A DNA stretch of 64,000 nt from DASUPK01 sp963743575 (GCA_963743575.1 CAVUQC010000007.1:1626350-1690349); one strand, 5' to 3'. Positions 43,400-53,273 are shown, counted from the stretch's first letter. Program-made: numbers and translations. The notes: a model not told the origin generated them from the letters alone.

Positions 43400-45620
43400 G
43401 CCCGCCGGGGGGGATCGCGCGCAGCACCCGCAGCAGCGAGCGCCGGCCTGCCGCCCTGGCAAGGGCGCGCCGCAGCGCCCGGCGCTCATCGACCCCCGGC
43501 GGCGGTGAGCCCGGCGATCCATAGCGCTCGTCCCTGAGCAGCGCCGCGTAGCGAGCGGCATCGGGGCCGGCGAACCGATCGAGCAGGCCCTCCGCCTCGA
43601 GGAGGGTGGCGCCCGGCGGCAGCGGAGATCCGATTCTCTCCAGCGCGCGGTCGAGCTCGCCGAGCTCGGCGGCGGCCAGGCGATCCGGGTCCAGATGTGC
43701 CCGGCGGCGGCGTCGCCAGGCGTAGGCGGCCAGGGCGAAGAGGACGAGGGCGCCCGCGAGGGCGGCGAGCGGGATCAGCAGGTTCGGCCCCGGGGACTTG
43801 GCCGAGGGCCCTTGGACGCCCCCGCTCGAACGCTTGTGCAGCGCCGTGGGGCCAGCGGGCGAGTCGGGGAACGCCGGGCCGCCGCTCTTCTCGGCCGGCG
43901 CGGGTGACTTGGTGACGCCGAGGTCGTTGTCGTCGAGCTGGGTGGCGGCCGGGGCGGCGCCGGGCGTCGGGTCGAAGGTGACCCAGCCGATCGAGGGGAA
44001 GAAGACCTCGACCCAATCATGGGCGTCGGTGTCGTCGACGAGGAAGTTGTTCTTCTCGGGATCGCGGCCGCCCGGGGCGAAGCCCGTCGCCACCCGGCTG
44101 GGGATGCCGAGCATCCGCAGCATCAGCGCCATGGCGCCGGAGAACTGCTGGCAGTAGCCCGCCCGGTCCTGGGAGATGAAGGCGGGGAGGGGGTATTGGT
44201 GGCCGGGGACGTTCTGCCGGTAGGTGAAGTGGCTCCGCAGGTAGAGATCGACGCGGTGGACGGCCTCGAACGGATCGTGTGCACCCGCGGCCAGCTTGTT
44301 GGCGAGCGCGTACATGCCGGCGTAGGGAGTGCCGTTCACCCGCGCGCCGATCGAGGGCGGCCCGGAGGAGCCCCACAACGGCGCCACGACCGTGCGCTCC
44401 CCACCCGGGGCGAGCGAGAAGGTCGTGTAGCTGCGCGCCGTGTTCGGATAGCTGGTTCCGGCCGAGCGCATCACGATGGCGCTCGGCTGCGGGTCGTAGA
44501 TCAGCGCGGTGTAGTTGGTCCCCGGGTTGAGCTGGCGGTTCATCTGCCAGACCGCGTCGGTGGTCGGCCGCGCCGAGGCTCCGCGGAGCGAGAGGATCGT
44601 TCCGGCGCCGATCGCGAAGTCGCTGTTCAGCCCCCGGTCGACGATGTTGATCCGGTCGACGTATTCCGGGTCGGGTCGGGGCGGCACGGCCTTCGGGTGG
44701 TACTTGAGCGGCTCGCCGAGAGCGGGCTGGCCCCCGGACACCGAGGAGCGGAGCCAGCGGGTGCCGTCGAAGGTGTTGAGGTTGGTCGCCTTCCAGTAGT
44801 GCGTGTGCTCGCTGGAGACCTGCAGCAGCTGGGTTCCCCGCTGTGGCCAGTCGAGCGGGCCGTAGGTCTGGTCCCAGCGGAAGCTCTGGCCGTTGGCGCT
44901 GAACAACCCCCAGTGGCGGTAGTCGAGCAGGCCGCGCCCGGTGTCGAGCGCGGCGGCGGCCGGGAGGGCGACCAGGGCGGCGGCGCTCACCGCAACCGCC
45001 GCAGCGGTGCGGCGGGTCAGCGAGACGCCGGGCAGCCAGAGCCAGGCGCAGACGAGCACGAGCAGCAGCGCGCCGCCGGCCAGCTGCCGCGAGGGGGCCG
45101 CCCACGCGACCGCGACGAGGTAGAGCCCGACGAGCAGCACCAGCGCCGCGACCCGGCCCGCGACCCGGCGGCGGGTCGGCCAGAAGGCGACGAAGGCGGC
45201 GAGGCCCGCGAGCAGCGGGGCCGCCAGCAGGATCACCAGCCTCGTCCAGGTGTCGGCCCCGGAGTAGGGGACGGGGACATCGCCGACCCCGTTCAGGCTG
45301 CGGCTGATGTTGTTGCCGAGCTCGTCCCAGTGGCCGGGGAGGAGGAGGCGCGCGGGCAGGCCGACGACGACCATCCCGGCGCAGAGGACGGCGAGGGTCG
45401 CCAGGGCGGCGAGCGCCCAGCGCATGCCCCGCGGCTCGAGCCGCGCGATCGCCGCCAGCAGCGCCCCGGCGCCTGTGGCGAGGACGACGGCGAAGAGCAT
45501 CCGGCCCGCCGGCGGATGGGTGACGAGGCTCGCCCACTGCACCCCGGCGAACGCGGCAAGAGCGGCGAAGCAAACAAGCTCAATCCGCCGCGACCAAACC
45601 CCCGGGGTCAGGTCTTGCAT
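43356..45620 (-). CDS. Transglutaminase-like membrane protein (TgpA family)
   Basis: 754 aa. Six to eight helices in the first 230 residues, then an extracytoplasmic transglutaminase core: Cys in QDRAGYCQQFSGAMALMLRM, His in DAHDWVEVFFP and Asp in GWVTFDPTPGA. A further helix (LIPLAALAGALVLFALAAYA) and a DUF4129-like tail follow. Third member of the MoxR-DUF58-TgpA operon, a widespread set tied to envelope biogenesis. Downstream stop overlaps the 42785 gene on the opposite strand. Confidence 0.92.
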   Translation of the reverse strand: MQDLTPGVWSRRIELVCFAALAAFAGVQWASLVTHPPAGRMLFAVVLATGAGALLAAIARLEPRGMRWALAALATLAVLCAGMVVVGLPARLLLPGHWDELGNNISRSLNGVGDVPVPYSGADTWTRLVILLAAPLLAGLAAFVAFWPTRRRVAGRVAALVLLVGLYLVAVAWAAPSRQLAGGALLLVLVCAWLWLPGVSLTRRTAAAVAVSAAALVALPAAAALDTGRGLLDYRHWGLFSANGQSFRWDQTYGPLDWPQRGTQLLQVSSEHTHYWKATNLNTFDGTRWLRSSVSGGQPALGEPLKYHPKAVPPRPDPEYVDRINIVDRGLNSDFAIGAGTILSLRGASARPTTDAVWQMNRQLNPGTNYTALIYDPQPSAIVMRSAGTSYPNTARSYTTFSLAPGGERTVVAPLWGSSGPPSIGARVNGTPYAGMYALANKLAAGAHDPFEAVHRVDLYLRSHFTYRQNVPGHQYPLPAFISQDRAGYCQQFSGAMALMLRMLGIPSRVATGFAPGGRDPEKNNFLVDDTDAHDWVEVFFPSIGWVTFDPTPGAAPAATQLDDNDLGVTKSPAPAEKSGGPAFPDSPAGPTALHKRSSGGVQGPSAKSPGPNLLIPLAALAGALVLFALAAYAWRRRRRAHLDPDRLAAAELGELDRALERIGSPLPPGATLLEAEGLLDRFAGPDAARYAALLRDERYGSPGSPPPGVDERRALRRALARAAGRRSLLRVLRAIPPGGPSPRTGRAASRTTP

Positions 45621-45636
45621 GCGACATCTCCGGCGC

Positions 45637-46758
45637 TCACGCGGCGACCCTCCGGCCCGGCGCGACCCGCTCCCCGGCCACCGGATAGGCGAAGCAGCCC
45701 GAGACGCGGAAGGCGGCCGCCCGCCGTGTGCCGCTCGGAGTGACCAGGAAGCTCCCGGGACCCAGCCGCCGGAGGGACCCGGGAAGCGTGCGCCCGGCTG
45801 TCACCCAGAGCACGGCCGCCCCCGAGCCGCTGCGCGGTGGCGGCGGCCCGGAGCGCGGGTCGCTGACCGCGATCCGGACGTGCGCTTCGGGCCAGGTCCG
45901 CAGCGAGGGGTCGATCGAGATCGCTTTTCGCTCGCCCGGAACGAGCAGGTCGCATCCACCGGCGCGAGCGAGCTCCACGCAGAGCGAGGCCGCGGCGCGC
46001 ATCGCCCGCTCGCGCTGGGTCACGGTTCCCCCGCGAGGATCGAAGACGACCAGGGGGCGCGGCTCGCCGCCGGCGATCAGCTGCCGTTCGATCATCTCGC
46101 CGCTCCGCGCCACAGCGGGCCAGTGGATCCGGGAGGCCGGGCTGCCCTCGCGGTAGGCGCGCAGCCCATCGACCTCGAGCTGCGCCAGGCCGCCGCGTCT
46201 CGAGGTGGCGTCGCTGGCGTTCCCCGAGCCGGAGGACTGCCCGCCCGGTTCGGAGCCCGCGCCGGCCCAGCGCACGGGGTCGATCCGCGGCAGGACGACG
46301 AGCTCACCGGATCGGCCCGAGTCGAGCTCTCGCTGCCAGAGGCCGAGCGGGTCGCGAACGACCAGGCGGGTCGGCTTCAGCAGACGCCGCCCGGGGGTCT
46401 CCAGCCAGACGTCCCGCTCCAGCCGCCGGGACCAGCGCGGCCCGACCGGCAGGGGGCGGTCGAGCAGCGGGTCGGTCAGCTCGCCGCCGGGAGGCGGGAC
46501 CAGTGTCCGCTGCAGGGCGATCCGAAGGGAATAGGGCTCGCTCTCCTCGAGGCGCCCGGGCCCGGGCTCGCGAACCAATCGCCCGCGCCGCGTCGCCAGC
46601 TCCACCCAGGCGACTGCGCCGACGGCCAGCAGCAGCAGCGCGATCCCGCAGACGAGGGCCGCGTCGAGTCCGAAGCCGAGGCCGACGAGGGTGAGAGCAG
46701 CGCCGAGCGCCGCGGTCACCGGTGCCCGGGGCGTACCGGGCTCCCTCGGCTCGCTCAT
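45637..46758 (-). CDS. DUF58 domain-containing protein
   Basis: 373 aa from ATG at 46758, one nt after the MoxR stop. Two adjacent membrane helices near residues 12-50 (AALGAALTLVGLGFGLDAAL, VCGIALLLLAVGAVAWVEL), then a soluble domain with the DUF58 signature LRAYREGSPASRIHWPAVAR and a VWA-like ending (PRPLVVFDPRGGTV). DUF58 proteins act with MoxR AAA ATPases, possibly as VWA-like partners in assembling envelope enzymes. Spaced 16 nt before the transglutaminase gene. Confidence 0.92.
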   Translation of the reverse strand: MSEPREPGTPRAPVTAALGAALTLVGLGFGLDAALVCGIALLLLAVGAVAWVELATRRGRLVREPGPGRLEESEPYSLRIALQRTLVPPPGGELTDPLLDRPLPVGPRWSRRLERDVWLETPGRRLLKPTRLVVRDPLGLWQRELDSGRSGELVVLPRIDPVRWAGAGSEPGGQSSGSGNASDATSRRGGLAQLEVDGLRAYREGSPASRIHWPAVARSGEMIERQLIAGGEPRPLVVFDPRGGTVTQRERAMRAAASLCVELARAGGCDLLVPGERKAISIDPSLRTWPEAHVRIAVSDPRSGPPPPRSGSGAAVLWVTAGRTLPGSLRRLGPGSFLVTPSGTRRAAAFRVSGCFAYPVAGERVAPGRRVAA

Positions 46759-46759
46759 C

Positions 46760-47710
46760 TCAAAGCGCGGGGACCCTGTCGATCGCCTCGCGGACCACGG
46801 CCTCGCGCTGGTCGCCGTCGACCTCGTAGGAGAGGAGCAGCCGGTGGGAGAGGACGGAGGGCGCAAGCTCCTGGACGTCGTCGGGTAGCACGTGATCGCG
46901 TCCCTCGAGGGCGGCGAGTGCCTTGGCGGCGCGGAAGAGCATCAGGCTGGCGCGGGGGCTCGCACCAAGCTCGACGCGCTCGTCCTTCCGGGTCGCCTCG
47001 CAGACCGCGACCACGTACTGGCGCAGCGCCTCGGTCCCCTCGATGCCGGCGAGCGCGGCCTGGGCGGCGCGCACCGTCGTCACGTCCGCCATCGGCGTGA
47101 GCGAGTCGACCGGGTCGCGATCGGCGTGCTCGGCCAGCATCGCGGCCTCGGCGTCGGCCGCCGGGTAGCCGAGGGTCACCCGGACCATGAAGCGGTCGAG
47201 CTCCGCCTCGGGGAGGGGATAGGTCCCCTCGTACTCGGCCGGGTTCTGGGTCGCGAGCACGACGAAGGGCCGCGCCAGCTCGTGCTTCGTCCCGTCGATG
47301 GTGATCTGGCGCTCCTGCATGCACTCGAGCAGGCCGGACTGGGTCTTCGGCGAGGCGCGGTTGATCTCGTCGACCAGGACGACGTTCGCGAACACCGGCC
47401 CGGGGTGGAACTCGAAGCTCGCGGTGCGCTGGTTGAAGACGTTGGTGCCGACCATGTCGGCGGGCAGCAGGTCCGAGGTGCACTGGACCCGCGCGTATTC
47501 GGCCTCCAGCGAGCGGGCGAGCGCCCGGGCGAGGGCGGTCTTGCCGACGCCCGGCGCGTCCTCGATCAGCACGTGCCCGTCGGCGAGCAGGGCCACGACC
47601 AGGTCCCGCACGACGCGCTCGGGAGCCTTCACCGCCAGCGCGATGTTCTCCCTGAGGCGCGAGCCGATCTCCGCCACCTCGGTCGGATCCAACCTCGGTG
47701 CAGTCGCCAT
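46760..47710 (-). CDS. MoxR-family AAA+ ATPase
   Basis: 316 aa from ATG at 47710 (MATAPRLDPTEVAEIG). Walker A GAPGVGKT-type (EDAPGVGKTALARALA), Walker B VVLVDEINRASPKTQSGLLE, sensor 1 LATQNPAEYEGTYPLPEAEL, sensor 2 SPRASLMLFRAAKALA. Chaperone-like ATPase of the MoxR class; first gene of the operon with DUF58 and transglutaminase proteins. 176 nt separate it from the divergent choice-of-anchor-D gene. Confidence 0.95.
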   Translation of the reverse strand: MATAPRLDPTEVAEIGSRLRENIALAVKAPERVVRDLVVALLADGHVLIEDAPGVGKTALARALARSLEAEYARVQCTSDLLPADMVGTNVFNQRTASFEFHPGPVFANVVLVDEINRASPKTQSGLLECMQERQITIDGTKHELARPFVVLATQNPAEYEGTYPLPEAELDRFMVRVTLGYPAADAEAAMLAEHADRDPVDSLTPMADVTTVRAAQAALAGIEGTEALRQYVVAVCEATRKDERVELGASPRASLMLFRAAKALAALEGRDHVLPDDVQELAPSVLSHRLLLSYEVDGDQREAVVREAIDRVPAL

Positions 47711-47886
47711 CAACTCATGGTACGCGCGCGGCCATGCCGCGGATTGGCCGTTTAGGGGGGCCGGCACTGCAAATCCCGTTGCATCTGTCCAAAGACGGCA
47801 CGGTCCTGGTGTCCATCGAGCGTGCGCTTATTTAACAAATCGAAGGGGGGGTAAAGGTCGGCGGTGCGCTGGGCGATGTGGCGGCT

Positions 47887-49924
47887 ATGTCTCGAACGGG
47901 AGCAGGCAAATTCAGCGCAGCAATCGTCGCCGTCGCATTGATCTCACTCGCCGCCCTGCCGGCCGCCGCCAACGCGGCGACCGCGGAGCTCAACCAGAAG
48001 TCGCTCGACTTTCCGGACACCCTGGTCGGAGTGAGCAGCCCCGATCAGCAGGTGCTCCTCACCAACGACGGCCCGGACAAGCTGGACGTCGGCGGCGTGT
48101 CGATCGGCGGACAGGACTCCTCGGACTTCGTCGTCACCGTGGACAACTGCACGAGCGTCGTCCTCGCCACGGGTGAGAGCTGCGAGCTGCGCGTCGCGTT
48201 CACGCCGACGGACCTGGGCTCACGCAGCGCCGAGCTGGACGTCAAGCACAGCGGGGACAACAGCCCCGCGACGGCGAGCCTGAGCGGCTTCGGCCGCCAC
48301 AGCGAGCTGACCCTCTCCACCGGACAGCTGGACTTCCCCGCCGCCACCGTCGGCAGCCAGGGCGGCCAGCAGCAGGTCAGCGCCAAGAACACCGGCGACG
48401 TGCCCGTCTCGATCAACAACGTCTTCATCGACGGGACGAACTCCTCCGACTTCAATCAGAACGGCAATTGCGGCGGGCAGCTCGCTCCGGGCCAGGGCTG
48501 CACCATCAATGTGAACTTCTGGCCGAGCGGGGCGGGCAGCAGGGAGGCGAGCCTGCACGTCTTCTCCGACGAGCCGAGGGGCGACCAGACGGTCGCGCTG
48601 ACCGGCACCGGTGCGGACCCGGTTCTGACCTTCGAGCCGGCGAGCTACGACTTCGGCCTGCAGCGCATCAACAACGGCAGCTCCCAGACCAACCTTCAGG
48701 TCCGGAATACGGGTGCCGGCCGCCGTGCAGGTCAACTCGATCGACATCGTCGGGCCCGATTCGGGCAACTTCTGGACCGGCTTCAGCAACTGCTGGGGAA
48801 CCACCCTCCAGCCGAATGACACCTGCACCGTGCAGGTGAACTTCGGTCCGAACAACCCGACCGACTACGCGGCGCAGCTCCGGGTGAGCGTCAACGGCTA
48901 CCAGTTCACCGCCGATCTCACCGGACGCGGAGGCCAGGCCAACGTCGTCGGCTCGCCCAACCCCGCCGACTTCGGGTCCGCGACCACGGGCCAGGCGGGT
49001 CTCACCCGCACGATCACCTTGACCAACAACGGTGAGCTGCCCGGGGGATTCTTCGTCGCGGTCGTCTCGGGAGGCGACGTCGCCAGCTTCAAGTTGATCC
49101 ACGAGAACTGCACCGGCCACCCGCTCGACCCGGCCGCCAGCTGCACGGCTGAGGTTCGCTTCCAGCCCGACAGCCCCGGGGACAAGGTCGCCCAGCTGAG
49201 CTTCTTCGGCGACCAGGACGGCGGCGCGCAGGTCAACCTGACCGGCACCGGCCTGGCGGCGCAGGCTTCGCTGACGCCGGCGAGTCACGACTTCGGCCAA
49301 CAGGCTGTGGACAGCACCAGCCGCGGCCAGACCTTCGAGCTCACCAACGACGGCGACGGTGCCATGCGGCTCGACGGCGCGTCGATCATCGGCTCCGATG
49401 CGGACCAGTACCGCCTCGCGGGTGACGACTGCACCGACGTCGTCCTCGCCTCCGGCGAGCGCTGCGCGGTGCAGGTCAAGTTCGCACCCGACTCGCGGGG
49501 GGACGCGACGGCCCGCCTGCGGATCAGCGGCGACGGCGGCTCGTTCAGCTCGTCGCTCGCCGGGGTCGGCGTGGCGAAGACCAACGTCGGCGTCCGCTTC
49601 AAGTGGCGGAAGATGCTGCGTCCCCAAGGTGCGCATCTGATCGCCGGCAAGGCCGCCTGCCATCTGGCCTCCGGATGCAAGCTCCGGGCGAGCGCCACCC
49701 TGCTCACGACCGTTCAGCACGGCAAGGCGGTCCGGCATGTGGCCGTCGCTCTCCCCAAGCTCCGGATGACGATCCGTGGCGGCGCCACCCGAGCGCTTCG
49801 CCTTCAGCTCACCAAGCTGGCCCGCACCGCGGCGCGGAGCGGGGGACACCTCAAGCTTGATCTCGACTGGAACGCGGACGGCCGTCGCGGACACACCAGC
49901 TCGAAGCGCCAGCTCTCCGCGTAG
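47887..49924 (+). pseudogene. Secreted choice-of-anchor-D protein, frameshifted
   Basis: ATG at 47887 starts a signal peptide (FSAAIVAVALISLAALPAAA) and Ig-like repeats of the choice-of-anchor-D type (LDFPDTLVGVSSPDQQVLL... CTSVVLATGESCELRVAFTP). Frame 1 runs into junk at RNTG-AGRR near 48712. The next frame resumes with VPAAVQVNSIDIVGPDSGNF and continues through three more repeats to TAG at 49922. One extra base, or two missing, near 48710-48716 restores a protein of about 678 aa with a basic C-terminal tail. Paired cysteines in each repeat suggest disulfides. Likely a cell-surface protein; the break may be real or an assembly error. Confidence 0.8.
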
Positions 49925-49954
49925 CGTTCGCCCAGAACGGGTAGCCAGGGGGAG

Positions 49955-50311
49955 ATGGCCAGCGGAACGGAGAGCGTCGGAGTCGAGGACGCCCGCAGGG
50001 AGATCGCAGCCGGGGACGCGACCGCGGTCGACGTTCGCTCAACGGAGGAGTGGAGCCAGGGCCACGTGCCCGGCGCAACCCATCTTCCCGATGGCGACCT
50101 GGACAGCTCGTCCGACCGGCCGGAGCAGGGCGCGCGCCTGATGGTGATCGCCAAGGACGGGAAGCAGGCGGCGGAGGCCGCGAGCCGTCTCGGCGAACAG
50201 GGCTACGACGCGGTCGCCGTCGACGGTGACATGGGCGGCTGGATCTCCGAGGGCTTCAGGATCCAGCCCACGGTCGACCCTGACGAGGAGACCGAGCTCG
50301 GCTCCGGCTAG
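49955..50311 (+). CDS. Rhodanese-fold protein lacking the catalytic cysteine
   Basis: 118 aa. One rhodanese domain: AVDVRSTEEWSQGHVPGATH (substrate-loop region), then MVIAKDGKQAAEAASRLGEQ where active rhodaneses have C-x-x-G-x-R, and GGWISEGFRI. The cysteine is replaced (Ala-Lys), so sulfurtransferase activity is not expected; a binding role is more likely. Acidic tail (VDPDEETELGSG). Stand-alone gene with its own short intergenic regions. Confidence 0.82.
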   Translation: MASGTESVGVEDARREIAAGDATAVDVRSTEEWSQGHVPGATHLPDGDLDSSSDRPEQGARLMVIAKDGKQAAEAASRLGEQGYDAVAVDGDMGGWISEGFRIQPTVDPDEETELGSG

Positions 50312-50370
50312 TCCAGCCGGGTGCGAACCACTACAGCTTTCCATCCCTCCGGCCGATGCCGGAAGGACGC

Positions 50371-51264
50371 ATGACTACGTACTCAGCACGGATGCTGTGG
50401 TTGTCCGCACTACTGGGGATCGCGGCGCTGTTGATCTTCGGCGCAGCGGCCTCCAGCGCGAGCGCGCGCTGCGATCACCACGCGGGCAGCAGCGGTCCCG
50501 ACGGCCTCCGCGGCGGTGCCGGCTCGGATTGCCTGCGCGGCGGTGCCGGAGCGGACTCGATCGCGGGCGGGCGGGGCAACGACAGGCTGATCGGCGGCGC
50601 AGGCCCCGACCAGCTGCTGGCCGGCCCCGGCCACGACACGGTGCGGGCTGGCCCGGGCAACGACCTGGTCAGCGCCCAGGACGGCGTCGCCGAGAGGATC
50701 GACTGTGGCTCGGGCAATGACCTGGCAAGCGTCGACGCGAGCGATGTCCTGACCGGCTGCGAGAAGGTCCAGCTGACCGCTCCGGTGGAGCAGTGGAAGG
50801 AGTTCAAGACCCACATCAACGCGTACGGCTACACCCCGTACGGCAGAAGCGGCTGGGGGAGCTGCTCGGGCAACACCTCGCAGACGGCGACCTGCAGCGG
50901 CAAGGCCGAGGCCGGCACCAACCCCTTCGATGTCGGGCCGATGTCCATGGTGTGGGACAAGCGACTTGACGGAGGCGTCGGCCAGGAGCTGATGATCAAG
51001 GCCGGTGAGAAGGACGGCATCCTGCTCGGCCTCACCGACAGGGACTGGCACTACGTCAGCCTCAGCGGCGGCCGCGTCTCTGCGTGGGTCGATCCCTTCA
51101 ACGGCACCTTCCGGACGGGCTTCGACCCCGCCAAGATCGGCCAGCAGGGTGGGCCGCTGCGCGCGAACCTGAGCTGGCATCCCGCCGGGATCAACCAGCT
51201 CAAGGGCTCGGCCGACGGGTACTCGCTCGACCTCCAGGGCTGGGTCAAGATCATCCGCTACTAG
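50371..51264 (+). CDS. Secreted protein with RTX-like calcium-binding repeats
   Basis: 297 aa from ATG at 50371 (GGAAGGA upstream). Signal peptide LWLSALLGIAALLIFGAAAS then ASA. Residues 35-115 hold five to six nonapeptide-type repeats (GGAGSDCLR, GGAGADSIA, GGRGNDRLI, GGAGPDQLL, GPGHDTVRA, GPGNDLVSA) of the hemolysin-type calcium-binding family. The rest (about 130-297) is beta-rich, ends LDLQGWVKIIRY, and is unrecognised. Unlike most RTX proteins it has an N-terminal signal peptide, so it uses the Sec route. Probably surface or matrix associated. Confidence 0.85.
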   Translation: MTTYSARMLWLSALLGIAALLIFGAAASSASARCDHHAGSSGPDGLRGGAGSDCLRGGAGADSIAGGRGNDRLIGGAGPDQLLAGPGHDTVRAGPGNDLVSAQDGVAERIDCGSGNDLASVDASDVLTGCEKVQLTAPVEQWKEFKTHINAYGYTPYGRSGWGSCSGNTSQTATCSGKAEAGTNPFDVGPMSMVWDKRLDGGVGQELMIKAGEKDGILLGLTDRDWHYVSLSGGRVSAWVDPFNGTFRTGFDPAKIGQQGGPLRANLSWHPAGINQLKGSADGYSLDLQGWVKIIRY

Positions 51265-51265
51265 C

Positions 51266-51394
51266 TCAGCTGTCCTTCGGCCCCCAGCGATTCAGGGCCC
51301 AGATCGTCAGCAGCACCGAGCCGACCGGCACCCCGAAGATCGCGGCGTCGGCCACGATGTGGCCAGCATGAGCGAGGGGGATGAAGACGGTCAT
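51266..51394 (-). CDS. 42-aa one-helix membrane protein coupled to the large membrane protein
   Basis: ATG at 51394 overlaps the TGA of the 623-aa membrane gene in an ATGA; TGA at 51266. Sequence starts MTVFIPLAHAGHIVADAAIF, continues GVPVGSVLLTIWAL as one helix and ends NRWGPKDS. It has the same codon bias as the gene before it. Not recognised as a family. Coupling and the H-A-G-H-I start suggest a small subunit of the membrane protein, perhaps metal-binding, but this is inference. Confidence 0.6.
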   Translation of the reverse strand: MTVFIPLAHAGHIVADAAIFGVPVGSVLLTIWALNRWGPKDS

Positions 51395-53262
51395 GTGGAG
51401 ACCGTCGCCGGGAGGGTTTCGGTCTTGCGCTTGGGTTTTCGCGCGCTGGCCGGTTTCGGCGAGCGCCGGATCGGCCTGCCGCCCAGCCGCTCGAGCCGCG
51501 CCAGGCCCCAGCCGACCACGAAGATCAGCGCGAAGGAGATTCCGCCGACGCCGAGGTAGGCGGCCAGCGTGAGGAACCCCGGCACGCCCTTCTTCTGCTC
51601 GCGCTGGAGCAGCGAGTGGTCGAGCTGGAACGCGCGGGTCATGTGCGACTGGACCGGAACCTGGGGAACCGGGATCGCCGGGTCGGCCGGCATGAAGATC
51701 GGCAGGCCGGCGAGCTGGCGCCCGTGGTGGAGGCGCAGCGTCGTCTTCCAGGTCCCGTCGACGTGGATCGGGTTCGTGATCCGGTAGAGCCCCGGGCCGA
51801 TCTGCTCCGGCGTGTCGATGTGGGCCGGGCCGTCCTTGCCCTGCCAGCTGGTCACGTTGAACCAGTAGGCGTCGTTCGCGGCATCTGCCGGGTTGAGGCG
51901 GAAGGTTCCCGTCGCCTCGCGGCCGTCAGGGGTGTTCCGGACGTTCAGGTTGAAGACCGCCGTTACGTGCGGTCCGGTGTCGACCGGGATCAGGAAGGCG
52001 ACCGCGCCGACCGCCGCCACGGCGGCGATCGCGAGTGCGGGTCGAGGCACCCGCTCCGCGCGATCGACCGCCGGGGTCAGCGCTCTGCCGATGAATCCGC
52101 CGATGACGCCTCCGGCGATGGCGGCGATCAGGCCCGCAATCGCTCCCTCCGGGAAGAGGGACGCGGGCCAGGGATTGACGACCCAGACATGCGACCAGCC
52201 CCACTCGGCGGCGAGGCCGATCGTGCCGATCCCGAGACCGGCGAGGGCGCCGAACGTGATCGGGCGCTCGGCGGCGTCGCGGCCGCGCAGGTAGAGGAAG
52301 CCGACCGCCTCAACGACCAGCGCCTCGGCCAGATAGGGCGCGAAGTGCGGCATGATCTCGCCGAACAGCGGCCCGACCAGGAGGGTCAGAAGGCCGCGGA
52401 TCGCGATGTAGATCGCCAGGCCGCCGAGGGCGCCGCCTCGCCCGATCCGGATGCGAGCCGCGACCAGCCCGATCCCCGCGGCGAGCATGATCAGCGTCGG
52501 CTGCAGGGCGAGCGCGAACTGCGGCACGCCGAAGTCGAATTCGCCCTGGAAGGTGGAGAGGGCCACCAGGAAGGCGCCGGCGAGGGTCACCTCGCGGAGC
52601 CGGGTCCAGAAGGGAAGGGGACGGCGCGCGGCCTTGCGCTCCTCATCGCCCTCGACATGCAGCGCCCAGGCGCCGAGCACCGAGAGCGAGGCGCCGCCGA
52701 TCAGCATCAGGTGGGTCGGCCCCCAGAGGGTCACGTCCTGGCCGAAGATCCGGTGCCAGATGTCGTCGAGGGGGAAGGCGAACAGGGAGCTCGCGCCGCA
52801 GATCGCGATCATCAGACCGCCGATCGGTGCGTGAAGGCCGTTCGCCAGCCGGATCGAGGTCCGGGTCGGCTTGTTCGAAAGCGCCATCCCGAGCACGCCC
52901 GCGGTGAACACGAAGAAGAGCCCGGCGAGGATGAAGTAGTGCGCGGGGTTGGCGAGCGGCCCCGGGTCGCGGCCCTGGTCGATGTGCAGGGAGATGTCCC
53001 AGTACATCCCGAAGACGGCGATCAGCAGCGCGACCGCCAGGAAGCTGCCGGGGAGCGCCGCCCAGCCGGGAAGCTTGGTGGCCTTCTCGTCCAGGGCGGC
53101 GAGCCGGCCGAGCGCCGGGAAGCGGCCGAGCTTGTAGAGGAGGATCGGGCCGAGCAGGACGACCGAGACCACCATCGCGCCCGCGGTGGCGTAGATCACG
53201 TCGGAGGTCGCGGCACCTCCGGCGGGTGGACTGCTTGCCCCGAACAGAGTGGCTGGCGACAT
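51391..53262 (-). CDS. Large polytopic membrane protein
   Basis: 623 aa, ATG at 53262 with GGAGGAG upstream. At least twelve helices (for example VVSVVLLGPILLYKLG, FLAVALLIAVFGMYWDISLH, AGVLGMALSNKPTRTSIRLA, LPFWTRLREVTLAGAFLVAL), then a periplasmic domain of about 120 residues (HVTAVFNLNVRNTPDGREAT, TLRLHHGRQLAGLPIFMPAD) and a last helix before a basic tail. Histidines cluster in helices (ISLHIDQGRDPG, IWHRIFGQDVTLWGPTHLML), hinting at heme or copper binding. No family name assigned. In an operon with acyl-CoA dehydrogenase and hydrolase genes and coupled to the 42-aa peptide. Confidence 0.75.
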   Translation of the reverse strand: MSPATLFGASSPPAGGAATSDVIYATAGAMVVSVVLLGPILLYKLGRFPALGRLAALDEKATKLPGWAALPGSFLAVALLIAVFGMYWDISLHIDQGRDPGPLANPAHYFILAGLFFVFTAGVLGMALSNKPTRTSIRLANGLHAPIGGLMIAICGASSLFAFPLDDIWHRIFGQDVTLWGPTHLMLIGGASLSVLGAWALHVEGDEERKAARRPLPFWTRLREVTLAGAFLVALSTFQGEFDFGVPQFALALQPTLIMLAAGIGLVAARIRIGRGGALGGLAIYIAIRGLLTLLVGPLFGEIMPHFAPYLAEALVVEAVGFLYLRGRDAAERPITFGALAGLGIGTIGLAAEWGWSHVWVVNPWPASLFPEGAIAGLIAAIAGGVIGGFIGRALTPAVDRAERVPRPALAIAAVAAVGAVAFLIPVDTGPHVTAVFNLNVRNTPDGREATGTFRLNPADAANDAYWFNVTSWQGKDGPAHIDTPEQIGPGLYRITNPIHVDGTWKTTLRLHHGRQLAGLPIFMPADPAIPVPQVPVQSHMTRAFQLDHSLLQREQKKGVPGFLTLAAYLGVGGISFALIFVVGWGLARLERLGGRPIRRSPKPASARKPKRKTETLPATVST

Positions 53263-53273
53263 CGGCTCCTCCT

